Positions 1-11,739 are shown, numbered from the stretch's first letter. The stretch is DNA of 57,945 nucleotides from Acephala macrosclerotiorum (GCA_014904845.1 MU119514.1:1-57945); one strand, 5' to 3'. Numbers and translations: made by a program. Notes: generated by a model from the letters alone, not told the origin.

Positions 1-403
1 TGCGCACCCCTAAAAATTAGGCGAAAACACACCAAAAACTACCTACTTTATAAAATTATAATAAATTGACTAATGAATAGTTTCATATAAGATTAATAAT
101 AAAGCTATGTGTACATATGCTCTTTAGATCGTACTCTTTAGAATTCCTGATTATAGTCTTATAAATTAAGTAATTTATAAAATTTGATTTTGTATTAAAA
201 TTTTATTAGTAAAAATTATATATTAAAATAACTTTTTTAAATGACAATTTTAAAACAAACTTTCTATGGGGGATCTACTTTATATAGTAAGGAGAATGTC
301 TATATTCAATACTAATTATAGTTGTATTATAAACTTATTGAGTTATAAGGCCATAAAAAGGGCTGTTTTTGGTGTGTTTTCGCCTAATTTTTAGGGGTGC
401 GCA
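1..403. mobile_element. MITE-like element with 39-bp terminal inverted repeats
   Basis: Bases 1-39 are repeated as an exact reverse complement at 365-403; both begin TGCGCACCCCTAAAAATTAG when read inward. The 325 bp between are very AT-rich and contain no gene. A perfect long TIR around a short non-coding interior is typical of a non-autonomous DNA transposon (MITE). The outer TGCGCA is itself palindromic, so part of it may be target sequence. The window starts at base 1, so the left target-site duplication cannot be seen and the element could extend further left. Confidence 0.8.
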
Positions 404-744
404 CGGAATTCTGACAACCCCTGTTGGATGAGATGAGGTTGAAATTGAATCTGGTAGCCGCGATGCTAGCTCTAGCCCAACAAATCAGGAAAAGGCAGCA
501 CATAACTTCCCACAGATATGGGAGTTCAATTCATGGAAAAGAATTCTATTGAAGCATTGAGGTTGCTAGCGTTTATTCAACCCATCATGATCGTACATTA
601 GACATTTCATCAAGGAGCTTCAGATCATCACAGACATCTGGTTGTCACCCACCCAGCTTTCCAGCGACTCCAACCCCGATACCTTTCCCTCCCAAAAGCT
701 CTCCAAACACATCTACCATTCCCATATCCTCTCTATCTCCGCAC
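404..744. other. Intergenic, no gene seen
   Basis: Single-copy-looking sequence between the MITE and the stop codon of the minus-strand secreted protein. It probably includes that gene's 3' UTR. No RNA gene or repeat was recognised. Confidence 0.5.
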
Positions 745-1224
745 TCACTCATCTTCCTCGATGTCCCGAGGTCCGTTTGGTGCATTCGTCGGTGCATTCG
801 CTGGTGCATTCGCAGGTCTGTTCCCTCCATTCGCATTCCCACCATTTGCCGGCCCATTCGCAGGTTGGTTTCCACCGTTCTGAGGACTATTCTGAGGTGG
901 TGGTCCTGCTGGTGGAGGTCCAGCTCGAACAGCATACTTTGGTGGTCCTTGCTGAGCTGGTCCTTGCTGAGCTGGTCCTTGCTGAGCTGGACCATTGGCG
1001 GCGGGTTTGTTTCCTCCATTTGCAGGCGCGTTTGCAGGCGCGTTTGCACCGTTGGCGGGAGGAGCGTTAGGCCCGTTGGCACCGTTTTGCTGCCCAGCAG
1101 CGGGGGGAGGCCCTTGAGGGGGAGGTCCAGCTCGGATGGCGACTTCTTGGTAGTTTGGTGGTAGTGGACCGGCTGCGATGGTGGTTGCGAGAAAGAAGAT
1201 GAGGGCTGTGGTTGTGAGCTGCAT
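745..1224 (-). CDS. Small secreted Ala/Pro/Gly/Asn/Gln-rich repeat protein
   Basis: Single-exon protein of 159 residues; I do not recognise a family. The N-terminus (MQLTTTALIFFLATTIAAGP) is a clear signal peptide, so the product is probably secreted or cell-wall associated. The frame stays open upstream to 1482, but the ATG at 1224 puts the signal peptide first and lies about 200 bp from a TATA-like box, so it is preferred. The mature part is low complexity: two RAGPPP.GPPP modules, three tandem AQQGP units (15-nt DNA repeats near 943-991), NGGN/PANAP stretches and an acidic tail (DIEEDE). There are no cysteines and no Lys-Arg sites in the repeat part, unlike the Kex2 precursor at 11.7 kb. 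An adhesin-like or structural wall role is possible but unproven. Confidence 0.65.
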   Translation of the reverse strand: MQLTTTALIFFLATTIAAGPLPPNYQEVAIRAGPPPQGPPPAAGQQNGANGPNAPPANGANAPANAPANGGNKPAANGPAQQGPAQQGPAQQGPPKYAVRAGPPPAGPPPQNSPQNGGNQPANGPANGGNANGGNRPANAPANAPTNAPNGPRDIEEDE

Positions 1225-1420
1225 GTTGAAGTTGGTGGGTTGATCGGAGCGGTGAGTGAGGTGTTGTGTGTAGTTGTGTAGATTATCGAGTCTGGCTCTT
1301 GAAAAGTATAGGATTGAGATAAAGATTATCAGACCAGCTGTGAGAAGGGTAGATGAGGTGGTATTAGATTGAGGATGATGATTGTGATGAAGAGGAAATT
1401 GAAAGTGGTGATGAGTGGGA

Positions 1421-1429
1421 TTATATATA
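1421..1429 (-). promoter_or_regulatory. TATA-like box upstream of the secreted repeat protein
   Basis: The string TTATATATA sits about 200 bp upstream of the ATG at 1224 on the minus strand and is the only strong TATA-like sequence there. Confidence 0.35.
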
Positions 1430-1482
1430 CATTTCAAGCTCGAGTAAAATCTTCTGTGTCGAGCGCATTCCATCCTTAACAC

Positions 1483-2482
1483 AGGAATGGTAGTCGGTCC
1501 CGCGAATGAGAACCTCTAGTCTCCAAGAATAGAACAATCAACTCCTACCAAGCTTTCTCTTAGCCAAAGTATAGGCGAAAATATGCGGGGGATCGACGAT
1601 GCCTGGCTTAACCTTGTCCACAATGCTTCATTTCAGCTTCGAAGAGACATCGTCTTCGTCATCTCTTCTTTGTTCTTTCCCAGATAGGACGCCGCAGGAG
1701 CGTTAATGTGCTCAAAATAACCTCAAAAGATCAGATCAAACAACACATAGTGGACGACCACTTGAACAGTACTCGGAAGCTCGTGAATTTTTACCCCGAA
1801 GGCAGACCGAGAGCCAAACTTTGGAAAGCATAACGGATAGTAGAAACAGGATGGAAAACTGCTCAGACGAAAACAAGCTGATGAGACAGGAAAATGGCGA
1901 GACAGCATGGGCTGAAATCGCATCAGATATCGGATGAGGCTCACCCGGGGTTAGACTTATCCCAATTAAGCTTTTGCGACAGCAAAGAAGAATGAGCCCC
2001 GAGGCTGAGCAGCGAACTCTCGGACCGATGTCAGCAACCTCGCCGAAAATTGAAGGGGAAAGAGACAAATCAGAGGAAAAGATAGCAAGACTTCAAGTCA
2101 CATGAAGCTGACGTACTCAAGATGAGACAGCATCATGTCGCGACGCCGTTGAAACGAGCTCGAGCTCGAGCTCTGTGCCTCCCTACCCACAGGGCTGATG
2201 CAAGTAAGCTCTGGCCAACCAAGAGCAGGTTGTTTTAAAGTTTGACGTTCTATGATGTTTCTAGAATATGGCGTGTTCACATTTATGTTCCATGGAGGAA
2301 CATGGGTGGAGTGGTCGGGACTGCCGTCCTGTAGCGAATGTCTCGATAGCGATTATCTCTGATGTCCAACATTCATTGAGACATATCCTATCAGACCCTT
2401 CCAGCTCCCTTTCGATAACCTACTCTGTTATGACATTCAGAAAGTCAGAGTGCGACTTAGACATGATCATTACAATTACCTC
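1483..2482. other. Intergenic, no gene seen
   Basis: Short overlapping ORFs occur on both strands but none resembles a protein family or starts with a convincing gene structure. A GAGCTC-type simple repeat is present near 2156-2174. It lies between the secreted-protein promoter and the 3' end of the permease gene. Confidence 0.4.
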
Positions 2483-4169
2483 TCATCTCCCAAAAATTCT
2501 CAACTCTACCCACCTCAAGGGCGGATACAGGACCGCCGCCCAAGCAAATCCTACAAAATTGCCCATATCAGCTCCGTAATCACCAACCAACTTAGCCAAC
2601 GGCCCAATGAAGTAGGCTTGCGCCATGCACAACACTGCACCTACCCATCCAATGCAGAAGGCTGTCATGGCAGCAAGACCAATAGGTAGTTTGTCCTGTT
2701 TGTCCCAATCGCTCCAGACGAAACTGGGCTTCGTTCTTCTCCGGAATACGAACTCCTCTTCAAGGGAAATGGCGATCCACAAAACGACCCAATAACCCAT
2801 CAGCGCCAAGAAATTCGTGAAAATGGCGCTGAGATGATCTCGTCCCGCTAAAGCACATACAGCAAAAATGATAACTGCCACTGTATTCCATATGAACCTT
2901 GGAACCATAGCTGGATATCGTCCCAAGATCTGGAAGTCGATACCAGATGAATAAGTTGGAGGGACCATATTTGCAATCAGGCTCAAAGCGGAGATCACTG
3001 CACAAAACTTGCCGAATCCTCCAAGGCCATTGTAGCCAGCTACTATCAGAGCTCCAGATCCAGCACCGGCAGCTTCCCAAGTAGGGTCATTCTGCAGACC
3101 TGATGCCAGGCCAGTGCCGAGACAGAATGTAAATGTGAAGGAGAGTGAGAGTCCGAGGAGTGTTGCAAAGAAGACTTTCCAGCGACTAGCGATTTTGGGG
3201 TCGCAGTAGACCAGAAAATCTGCTGCTCCGGGGGAGTATGTGATTGCTGCACTGAGGCAGATGGAGAAAAATGTGAGGCGATTGCCAGCCAGTGTTGCTC
3301 CTGTGACAGTTGAGGGGGAAGTTGTGTCGAACTTGGTACCGGCCGAGCCAGCTAAAATCAAGAGGACGATGCTGGAAGGGATCCAGGCATATCTTTTTGC
3401 GTTAGCCCAGGTTCGAACATTACAGTAAAAATCCTACTGACCTCTCATAATGGTGGAAAATCTTGATGCCGAAAGTAGTAACAACCCAAGTGACAACAGC
3501 ACTTATGATTATTCCTACCTCGACAGTCAAGCTCCCATTGGAAGACACGGCAGAGAGCATCTGGCCTGCAACGACAGCATCAATCATGGAGTACCCGATC
3601 AGCACGACCAGATTGAGCAAGACGCATATCTTCACGGGCCACCATCCCATCGAGAATCTTGCACAGATCTACCACATCAGCACTATCCTCTCTACCCAGA
3701 ATCTAGCCCAACATACCAGAGTCCTGTTCCCACTCCAGGGTCCCCAGCCTGCAGTGTACGCCACCGGTATACTCCCCAATACCGCCCCAAAAACACTACA
3801 TAACGTCGCATCCACAAATCCCAGCCCATAGACCTCTTGCCCAATACTCGCAAGAGTAATGTTCTGCGGGGCAGTATTGATCGAGAACCACAGCACCACA
3901 ATATTCAAGAAGCTCAATGTCGTTTTCGCAGATTGCTCACTGATGTGTACTCGATGTATGCCACGGGCTTCAAGGCCTAAGAGGTGCTCGATTCGTTTTA
4001 GCCATTGGAGGGCTTTGTTGGTGGGGAGAGGTTCGTCGACGTCGACCGCTGGGTCCGATAAGGGCAAGGTTGCTATCTGTGTTGCAGCAGGTTCTTCGAT
4101 TTGAGAATTAGTGGCATTGAGTGCTTTTCCCTTCTCTATGTCTGTTATCTGTTCGTCAAGGGAGGCCAT
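2483..4169 (-). CDS. Purine-cytosine permease, FCY2-type NCS1 transporter
   Basis: Three exons (4169-3717, 3668-3442, 3392-2483) give 529 residues, the usual length for fungal Fcy2/FcyB proton symporters, which import cytosine and purines across the plasma membrane. Intron 3669-3716 (48 nt, GTATGT) and intron 3393-3441 (49 nt, GTCAGT) restore the family continuities GNRTL-ICARFSMGWWPVKI and HHYER-YAWIPSSIVLL. A long cytosolic N-terminus is followed by NCS1 hallmarks: the segment FSINTAPQNITLASIGQ, PGAADFLVYCDPK with a proline-rich helix, and many hydrophobic helices. The C-terminus ends ELRIFGR. The start is the first ATG of a frame opening with a polar tail typical of the family. No lesions were seen. 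The exact substrate cannot be told from sequence. Confidence 0.9.
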
Positions 4170-5629
4170 TCTGGGAATCAGTTAGCTTTGTCCGTCTTCA
4201 ATCGAGAACGGGAAAAGGGAGCATGATTCTTTCGCTGGCATTATCCAGATCAAGTTTAACCGTATAATCTCAGGCCAACTCCCTCAATTGAAATACCATC
4301 TTCTTCCGAATCAATGGCAGAAGAGTGGATGGTATTCGCATTGGTTCGTGGGCCACCGGTTCATTGCCATTTGGCGACAGGACTTTACCTGGATGATCGG
4401 AGAAGAGACTCAGGCGACTTGAATGTTGCATATCCCCAGCTCTCATGCGGATAGGGTCGTACATGTTGGATTATATTGATGCCGGGATTTGAAGGGTGGT
4501 GTATGACTCTTCTCAAAGTCTTTGTTCTAGACTCGAGCTTGGAAATTTTCTTAGCGGTGGCGGGGTCCCTGTATTTCGACGGATTTGGTTATCCCGACGA
4601 CACATATTTTCTATCACAGGATGCACTTCAAGGAAAGATAGCATACTTTGCTGATGCTCCAGTCGCAATAAAATCAATAAAATGCCGTTGCGACTTGTTG
4701 TTCGTTTTCAAAGCCGGCGTCAATCGAATGGTGGGGTCGAGATGCCGAGGAGAAGGAGATGTAGACGAAACTCACAGCAAACAACTCTTTCAAATGGCGC
4801 AGCACAATCTTAGTTGGCTGAACTCTCCTCTTGAGAAGAAATACCCACGAATATAACACCAAAGTAGGGTTGCAGAAGTCTCTGTACCCCACTTCCATTG
4901 AGACGTTCGGTTCAAAAGTGGGCTGAAGTTCTGTCATAGGGTGTACCCCACGCCGTCATCTACATGCAGGCGTCGAATCACACGACAATATCCGACAATA
5001 GGAATGCTTTCTTCCAAGATTCAAAAGGCCTTGCAAGTGCAATAACCAATAATAGTGTTGATTGGAAAGCTCGGTTCATGCTCGTGACAGATTTCTCGAT
5101 GTGCCTCGAATCGTCTAGGTGGAGAAGAGAAATCATGGAGACATGAGCTCGTCTAAATAGGGAGGAGGAAATGCGGCCTAGATGGCCCTTCTGAATCCTC
5201 CTTCCGATACAATTTACCATGTCATTTGAGCATTTCAACCACTACTGCAAAAGTCAATGTTTGTCTTCCTCCTATAACACGGTATCGTCTACCACACCTC
5301 CTGTATACTCGAGGACGACGATGTAATCTAGCTATATGGTTTGTTTATTTACGATATTATATCAAGCATTTCGCCACGACCTGGAGCACTTTGTACCTCC
5401 AACTTTGGCCGCCAGAGCCTGGCCTCCAAATACTCCTAGCCCTGCAAGGATGCCGACCAGCCACCAAGTTGGCTGCCAATGATAGGCTGACACACCTCTA
5501 ACCCTACAGCATTATTGACATCTAAGCCTCAGCCGCAATGCTTCGCCTTCTTCAATCCAACTCAAGAAAAGTCAAGAAGCCATCTTCAAGCACCAACCTC
5601 AAATCTCTGTGGTGTTTCACATTGCTTTG
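4170..5629. other. Intergenic, no gene seen
   Basis: This 1.46 kb separates the divergent permease and NTPase-chimera genes and should contain both promoters. ORFs of up to 126 codons occur, but they lack family resemblance and overlap ORFs on the other strand. Confidence 0.4.
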
Positions 5630-8600
5630 ATGGACTTGACAGAGGAACCAGAGAGTATTGGCGATGAGGAAGAAGTGGGCACTGAGCCAACTCAAACGGC
5701 TCTTCCTCTCATTGATGAGAATCAATGGGCGGTAGAAATACGTCAACAGTAAGCTCTTGAACACCTCAGCACGGGAGATGTTAACAATTCCAGGAAATGC
5801 GTCAAAGAGTCAGAAATCCAGCTAAGAAGTCGCATTGACGTCTTTCTCGAACAGGCTTCAGATGGCGAGCGCAAAATACTGCACGAAGAGCGGGACAAAT
5901 TGTGGAAGCTGATGAAACAGGCAAAAGCAAAAGACGACGAGCGAAACCCAACCGCGACTAGTGGTCCGAACAAACCCGTCAGCCAAAAGTTCAAGGAAGG
6001 ATATAATACTTTCCTCAAAAGCGGCCACGAGTTATCTAAGCACCTGGATCTGTTTGTCGGTCAAGCGCCGGAGTACGTATCACTTGCTTGGGGCGCCATA
6101 AAGATCTTGATGATTGTCCAGATCAGTAATCAAGATCTGAAGGAAGGAGTCCACTCCACATTGAGCCTGTTGGTCAATAAATTTGATCTCGTTGATCACC
6201 TACCAGAGTATATGCCGCAGAAAAACCTCATAGCGGCACTCGCAGAAGCCTACAGCATCTTTTCGAAATTTCTGGCAAAAGCCATAGAGTATTATTCGGA
6301 ATGCCGTGCATGTAAGATTCCAGTATCTTGCGCAAATCTTACTCTTCGTTAACCCAAGCTTGCAGTGCGTTATCTCAAAGCCTTTACCAGCCCGTGGAAT
6401 ATTCGCTTTCAGGGAATCGTGGACGAGATCGACGTCAAATTTCGCTACATCAACGATGTAGCAACTGCTCAAAGTCACATCATTGGCTACAAGAATCTTG
6501 TTGTTGGACAGATGAACTTCAGCCTCAATCAGAAAATGGCCGAAAATGATGAAAAGATACTGAGAGTACTTCAGAACGTTCCACAGCAGCTTCAAAATTT
6601 GGAGGACAGAATTAGAGCCATAACTTTTGAGAACCCAAAGGACATTTTGCAGACCTCGGGTGGCGTGCAACAGAGACTGGATGAACGCTTTGCTGAACCG
6701 TGTGTTCGTTCAACTGAAGACGAAAGCGCGGCCAACGGGAATTCAGGTCTGTCACCATCCCCAGATCTTGCCCGCACCATATTGACTGTTGATTAGAGGT
6801 TCTGGACGACGTAGATCTCCTTGACATTTTCACGGACCTTCGCGACCTTGAAGAACAGCATCGACAATCCGAGAAACAGTCCGAGCAGATATCAGGGTCA
6901 CATCAGCAGAAAGCCAAAAGACGCAATATGCTTCAGTCAGAAAAAGTCATTGCTTGGATTGAGTCTGAAGAGTCCCAGCTACTATGGATTGATGGGAATT
7001 ATATCCTCAGTCGAACGGATTTTCTCACATCATTTTCAACACCACTTGCCATCGATGCGGCTTGCAACTATGAGTCAATCATCATTCTCAAATTCTTCTC
7101 AGCTCCGGGAGCGGCATCTCGCAACACCTGCCCTACTCTTCTGCAGGCACTCATTGCGCAGCTCATCAAACAACATCCACGATTGCTCGGTGGAGAAGGG
7201 TCTAAGTTGTCTCGATCGACTTTGAAAGCAGCTGGTCGCAGTGTCTCTAAGCTCTGGGAGATATTTGCTTCCAGCATCTCCGATCTCAAGCTTGATCGAG
7301 TATATATCATCATTGATGGTGTCGATGAATTAGGATCTGACCAAGACGCTGACTATCAGACTCTCATGAGCCGACTAAATGCCCTCATTGAAGAAGGATC
7401 GAAGCTCATCAAAGTCCTTCTGACAGCAAGGCTCCTTCCTCAATTGCCGAAAGCTTCAGAGATCAGCAACGCACTTTCCGTCCCGCAGAGGAAATGGTCT
7501 TTGATCCCTTTCAAAGAAGAACTCCCATCGATGCAGCATAAGTTCTCAGAGATTCGCGAGGGACGATGCAAGGACATCACGTTTCCCGAGGTCATGCTGC
7601 TCTATCCACCTAAAACGGTCATCTTTACGAAAGACGACGGCGAGTATAGAGCATTCGTGGTGTACGAAATCAGCGGGATGGTAGAAACAATGCCCGGTCG
7701 ATTCGACCCTCTTCATCTTCGCGTTTGGTCCATCGACCATAACGGGAAATATTTCACCAAAAGATATCGGGATCTCGATATCGGTCAATTTTCAGGCAGA
7801 AAACTTGTCACAGATCTTCGATATGTTCCAGCGGGGTATCTTCCGAATGAGTTCGAGATTCGAACGCAGTTGGCGCACCGCGGCCGAAGGTATTGGCACG
7901 CAGGAACTGCACCTGGATGTTGGGCAGAATATAAGAAAGTAAGTTCATTCTCCCCACTCGTTTTCCTATGAAGCTGATCTTCGAAGTACGTTGGTCCTTT
8001 GATGATCGACCTGGAACGACGACCATTATCCGACATGCCACAGCAGGAATATGATGATCAATTACCAGAAGCACCCCATTCTCAAGTCAAGCCTTTGACT
8101 CTTATCCTCTGCCCGGCCTCTATTACGGCATATTCTCTGAACAGATTGAAATGGGGTAAGATTACTTCAAAGTCCCTCCGCTTTCCAAGTAGCGTGTCAG
8201 CTAACCCTCCTGATAACAAAGTCAAAGTGAAAGTGGGCAATCTTCAAAAACCAGAGTTCAATCCAGACGTTTTCGACAGAGTTACATGGTCAGATGAGCA
8301 GAAAAGTCTCCTGTACGCATCCGTGAAGGCGCATGTTGAGTACGGTCGCGAAAACAACCGAGCTGACTCCATCGCACGAAAGCAAACGGGTCTGGTAATG
8401 TTGTTACATGGACCTCCTAGCTCTGGGAAAAGTATGGCAATAGGTGAGAGTGCACCTTTATTCCGAGTAATCACGATCTGATGAGGCTTTAGACGCTATC
8501 GCGCAGCGATTCCGCATTCCGTTGTTTACAGTCGATGCCAGTCGCTTCACTGGAACCATGGACATGGAAACACAATTGCAAGAGTACCTCGAGCTTGCAC

Positions 8601-9196
8601 TTCGCTGGAATGCGATTGTCCTTTTTCGGAAAGCAGACCAATTTGTCGCAGAGCACGCAGCCAGCCAACAAGGAAATCTACAATACCTTTTCTTTCGCGA
8701 ACTCGAGTCCTATACCGGCATTGTGGCTCTGACTACGAACCGAGTAGGCAGAATGAATGAAGAGTTTACGTCTTTGTTCACACTGATCTTCCAGTTTAAT
8801 CCTGCTTGTGACTCTGACAGAATGAAAATTTGGGAGAATTTGTTAGATCAGTTGTTAGTAACTCCTCCCTCCTCAAGTGTATCAGGACTGACATATATCT
8901 CGAACAGTCACGGAATCGAAAATGAAGAGCGTGTAAAATCTTACATAAGAGAGGACAAGGAGCTCAAGAGCCTTATGCTCAACGGAAGACAAATTCGCAA
9001 TTTGATTACAACGGCAAGCTCTCTCGCTCAAGCCGAAGGGAGGAAGATGGGAGTGATGGAGTTGGAGGTCGCGGTAAGGATGACGAGGAACTTCATGGAT
9101 TATATGTCATCCGTTTCGATGTCATACGACGAACCCAGGAGAGCGAGAAGATCAGAACTGAGGGATGATTCCTTTATTAGCTCTAAAATTAACTAG
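5630..9196 (+). CDS. DUF7708 / NTPase-like / DUF7025-AAA chimeric protein with degenerate AAA catalytic motifs
   Basis: Seven exons (5630-5748, 5794-6311, 6366-6746, 6797-7938, 7987-8155, 8222-8443, 8493-9196) join in frame to 1084 residues. Residues about 80-210 resemble the DUF7708 region found at the N-terminus of fungal NLR/STAND-type proteins. Residues about 390-590 form an NTPase-like block with a Walker-B-like IIIDGVDEL (about 510-518) but no visible Walker A. Residues about 600-720 match DUF7025 (PEVMLLYPP, GYLPNEFEIRTQLAHRGRRYW). Residues about 790-1050 are an AAA domain with Walker A GPPSSGKS (840-847). Its Walker B reads VLFRKADQF, where the family has LLLDEAD.F, so both acidic residues are replaced, and the expected arginine finger is also missing. 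The last residues SSKIN and the stop come from an AT-rich element. Intron 6747-6796 has a weak GTCTGT donor. The ATG at 5630 is the first after an in-frame stop. It could instead be two adjacent genes, but the reading frame is continuous. Confidence 0.75.
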
Positions 9197-9373
9197 TCGG
9201 AAGCATGATTTTTGAAACGAAGTCAAGGCTTAATTATTTTAAGACTTCATATTATTTTTATATTTTACTTATAAAAAAAAATATCTTATTAAAAAATTAT
9301 TACTTTATTAATAATTCTTATATTTTTATCGAAGTTCGCCTCGGCTAAAAATTATATTTCCGACTAGTTAATT
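9187..9373. mobile_element. Small AT-rich element with 16-bp inverted repeats
   Basis: AATTAACTAGTCGGAA at 9187-9202 is repeated as a perfect reverse complement at 9358-9373. The 155 bp between are strongly AT-rich, unlike the flanking coding DNA. The outer bases can be read as a TTAA or TA target duplication flanking CTAGTCGG TIRs, which suggests a short MITE, but the palindromic ends leave the true boundary open. The left repeat contains the TAG stop of the upstream gene. Confidence 0.65.
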
Positions 9374-9523
9374 GTAAGGCTGTAGAGGAGGTGATTCGGG
9401 GTAAAAAGATGGGGTATTTCGACGATTGATTTGAGAGAAATATGAGCTGATGCACACTTTTCATTCAGATCACAGGCAATCCATGGATATCAACCTGCCT
9501 TATCACTACAAAAGACTTTCAGC

Positions 9524-10626
9524 TCATTCCTCTTCCTCTCCCTCTCCCTCTTCTCCCTCCGATGTCTCCTCCCTTGGCGAACCATCCTCGTTAATCAATC
9601 CTACCATATACTTATACTCATCAGACATGATCTTCGGCGTCACGCCTAGCGGTTTCCGTATTACATCCCGATACTCACTCATAGGAATAGATTTCTCCTC
9701 CTGCCACTTCAACACTGCCTCAAAATCCCTACATTGCCTCGTGATACTGAAATCCGGATAGGGCTCATCACCAATATCAACCCAATAATGGATGAACGGA
9801 TCCGTATTCGCATTGCACATCAATTCCTGCAACAACGCATACACACAATGCGAAACATGCACCCTGTGATCGGCCGGCGCACCACCCTTAGCCTTCGGCC
9901 ACTCTTTCTCATAGTAGTAGTCATAGTGAGCTTCTCGACGCAGCATATCGAGACAGTGGATCTCGTGGAAGATATCGAGACGCCCAACATAAGCATCCGA
10001 GCCGAGGCCGTAGACTTCTGGCCAGCGGGCGACGATGGAGGGGTCGTAGCCGTTGCCGCGGACTTCGGCGGCGCTCATGGGGATGGGGTTGATGTTTCCG
10101 ATCCGGTGCCAGGCCATGTCGACTTCGGGGCTGGGGTCTTGGCGGAAGATGCTAGGTGGATTTTGGGGGAGCAGAGAGCCGTTGCGTTTGGAGGTGATGA
10201 GTGGTATATGAGCTTGGTTTAGAATTGGTGCTGTTGAGTGTTTTTGGTTAGATTGGACAATTGAATTTGTGGCTGCAGGGATGGAGACATACAGGGTCTT
10301 GACGTCCGCTTGAGGAGGCCATTGCCATATCTATCCAACTTGAGCACCAACTCAGGCCATGCAATAGCAATCAGGGCTATGGTTGTGCAGACGAGGACGA
10401 TGTTAAGCCCGATCGAGAGTTGGTGGACGGTGGTTTGAAGAGGCTTGCGATGCGGTAGTATCCCATCATCTGCTGTAATGGAGAAAGAATTCCGCTCCTG
10501 AGATAGTAGTTCTCCCTTTTCTCCGTCGACAGAACCCTCATCTTGGTAGTCAGTGACAGGTGCGTACGTCTTCTGTTCCCTCCATCGAGTGAAAGAGAGC
10601 AAAGTGGAGAGCCAGTGTGAAGGCAT
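9524..10626 (-). CDS. UstYa family (DUF3328) protein, putative RiPP oxidative cyclase
   Basis: Two exons (10626-10293 and 10230-9524; 62-nt intron, GTATGT donor) encode 346 residues. A cytosolic N-terminus is followed by one membrane helix at about residues 72-92 (IGLNIVLVCTTIALIAIAWP), the UstYa topology. The two diagnostic HxxHC motifs are present: HEIHC at 200-204 and HVSHC at 236-240, the second followed by YALLQELMCNANTD...W with the conserved cysteine at about 250. UstYa proteins are metal-dependent oxidases implicated in macrocyclisation and hydroxylation during dikaritin biosynthesis (ustiloxin, phomopsin, asperipin). The C-terminus is an acidic Glu/Gly tail. The gene diverges from the Kex2-repeat precursor, with start codons 1.1 kb apart, so the two probably share regulation. 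Family assignment is firm; the reaction on this precursor is inferred. Confidence 0.9.
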
Positions 10627-11739
10627 ATTGATTATTTACCAATCAGTGGATACAATATCCGCTTCGATGTGCTCTTCCTTTGAAGTTTAGAACAGTTAAG
10701 ACCTTAAGAAAATGGATTCTGTCAAAGTGACCGAGTTTCCTCTCAAGTATGGTTTTATGAGACTCGAAAGACGGAGTTACTTCATGGGAAGCCTTATCAT
10801 TCCTCGAAGGCCATCCAAAGATGGAACATTGCAACCACGGATTTGCAGCCGAAGCGCCGGAAGCATTATTTCAAAAGTGTGAATAATCGTCATCAGTAGT
10901 AAGCTTGCCGAGTAAAAGATGACCTTCCTAACACAGAGTCTGCACCTTCTTCAATAGGCACTTGTCTGAGTTGTGCCCCGCTCTCGAGGAAGAAGATTGG
11001 AGGGGCGAAAGCTCTCATATCTGATGAAGATGGTGTGATATGGGTGTAGAGCACGACTCCTGCTGCATGATTGATCAGAGACAGTAAATTACCTCTTAAA
11101 GTGAGTTGCTTTAGACGCAACAGTTTGTTAATGGCGGATTTAGCGTTCGTTCTTATCGATAGAGTGGGGGCTACTGGACCAAAAAAGCGGAGCTAAAGGT
11201 TGTGGCTTTCATGCAGGATTGTGGCGTTGCCGCGTACTTCGACCTCCACACTACCTCCTCACCCTATTGCAGTTTCAGATACCGATGACAACTTCCTATT
11301 TCAAACTCGCTGCATACTACTAGGTCCTCGCTTTCGATCTCGTGAAATACACTCGCTACCGGTGCAGGAGATAAGGCACTTGTCCCTCTATTGCCCCGCG
11401 CTGGAACAAAAGCTTGACAAAAGCTTGTCGACAACCACCTACGTCCTTCCTCATGTAGAAATAGTTCTATCAACAGATCCTAGAAGGAAGATATCGAATG
11501 CCTATCTGAGAAGGTGCCAAAGGCAACCCGCTGAGGGGTAGAAGATATCCTAGAGATAATGTCACCAAGGATTCAGACAGCAAATGTAATAGAAATAAGA
11601 TCAGAGAAGCATCTGGGCACACCAGCTTCCATACTTAAGTGGTCATATTCTCTCGATCAAAACATCTCTTGCTTCATCCTCTGGACTCCACACGTCTTGT
11701 GATTGTCACCAACAGTCCACTGCATTCTAAACCCTCAAT
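10627..11739. promoter_or_regulatory. Divergent intergenic region between UstYa gene and RiPP precursor
   Basis: This 1.1 kb lies between the start codons of the two divergent genes and must contain both promoters. No coding gene with family resemblance was seen on either strand. Specific regulator sites cannot be named from sequence alone. Confidence 0.45.

Noticed and set aside
645..1164. ORFs overlapping the secreted repeat protein in other frames
   Set aside because: They are frame shadows of its Pro/Gly/Asn-rich repeats.
745..1224. Second Kex2-type RiPP precursor
   Set aside because: The two RAGPPP modules are preceded by Ile-Arg or Val-Arg, not Lys-Arg, and no aromatic core is present.
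4476..4856. 126-codon plus-strand ORF in the permease-NTPase gap
   Set aside because: Overlapped by another ORF, no domain or splice pattern, and atypical composition.
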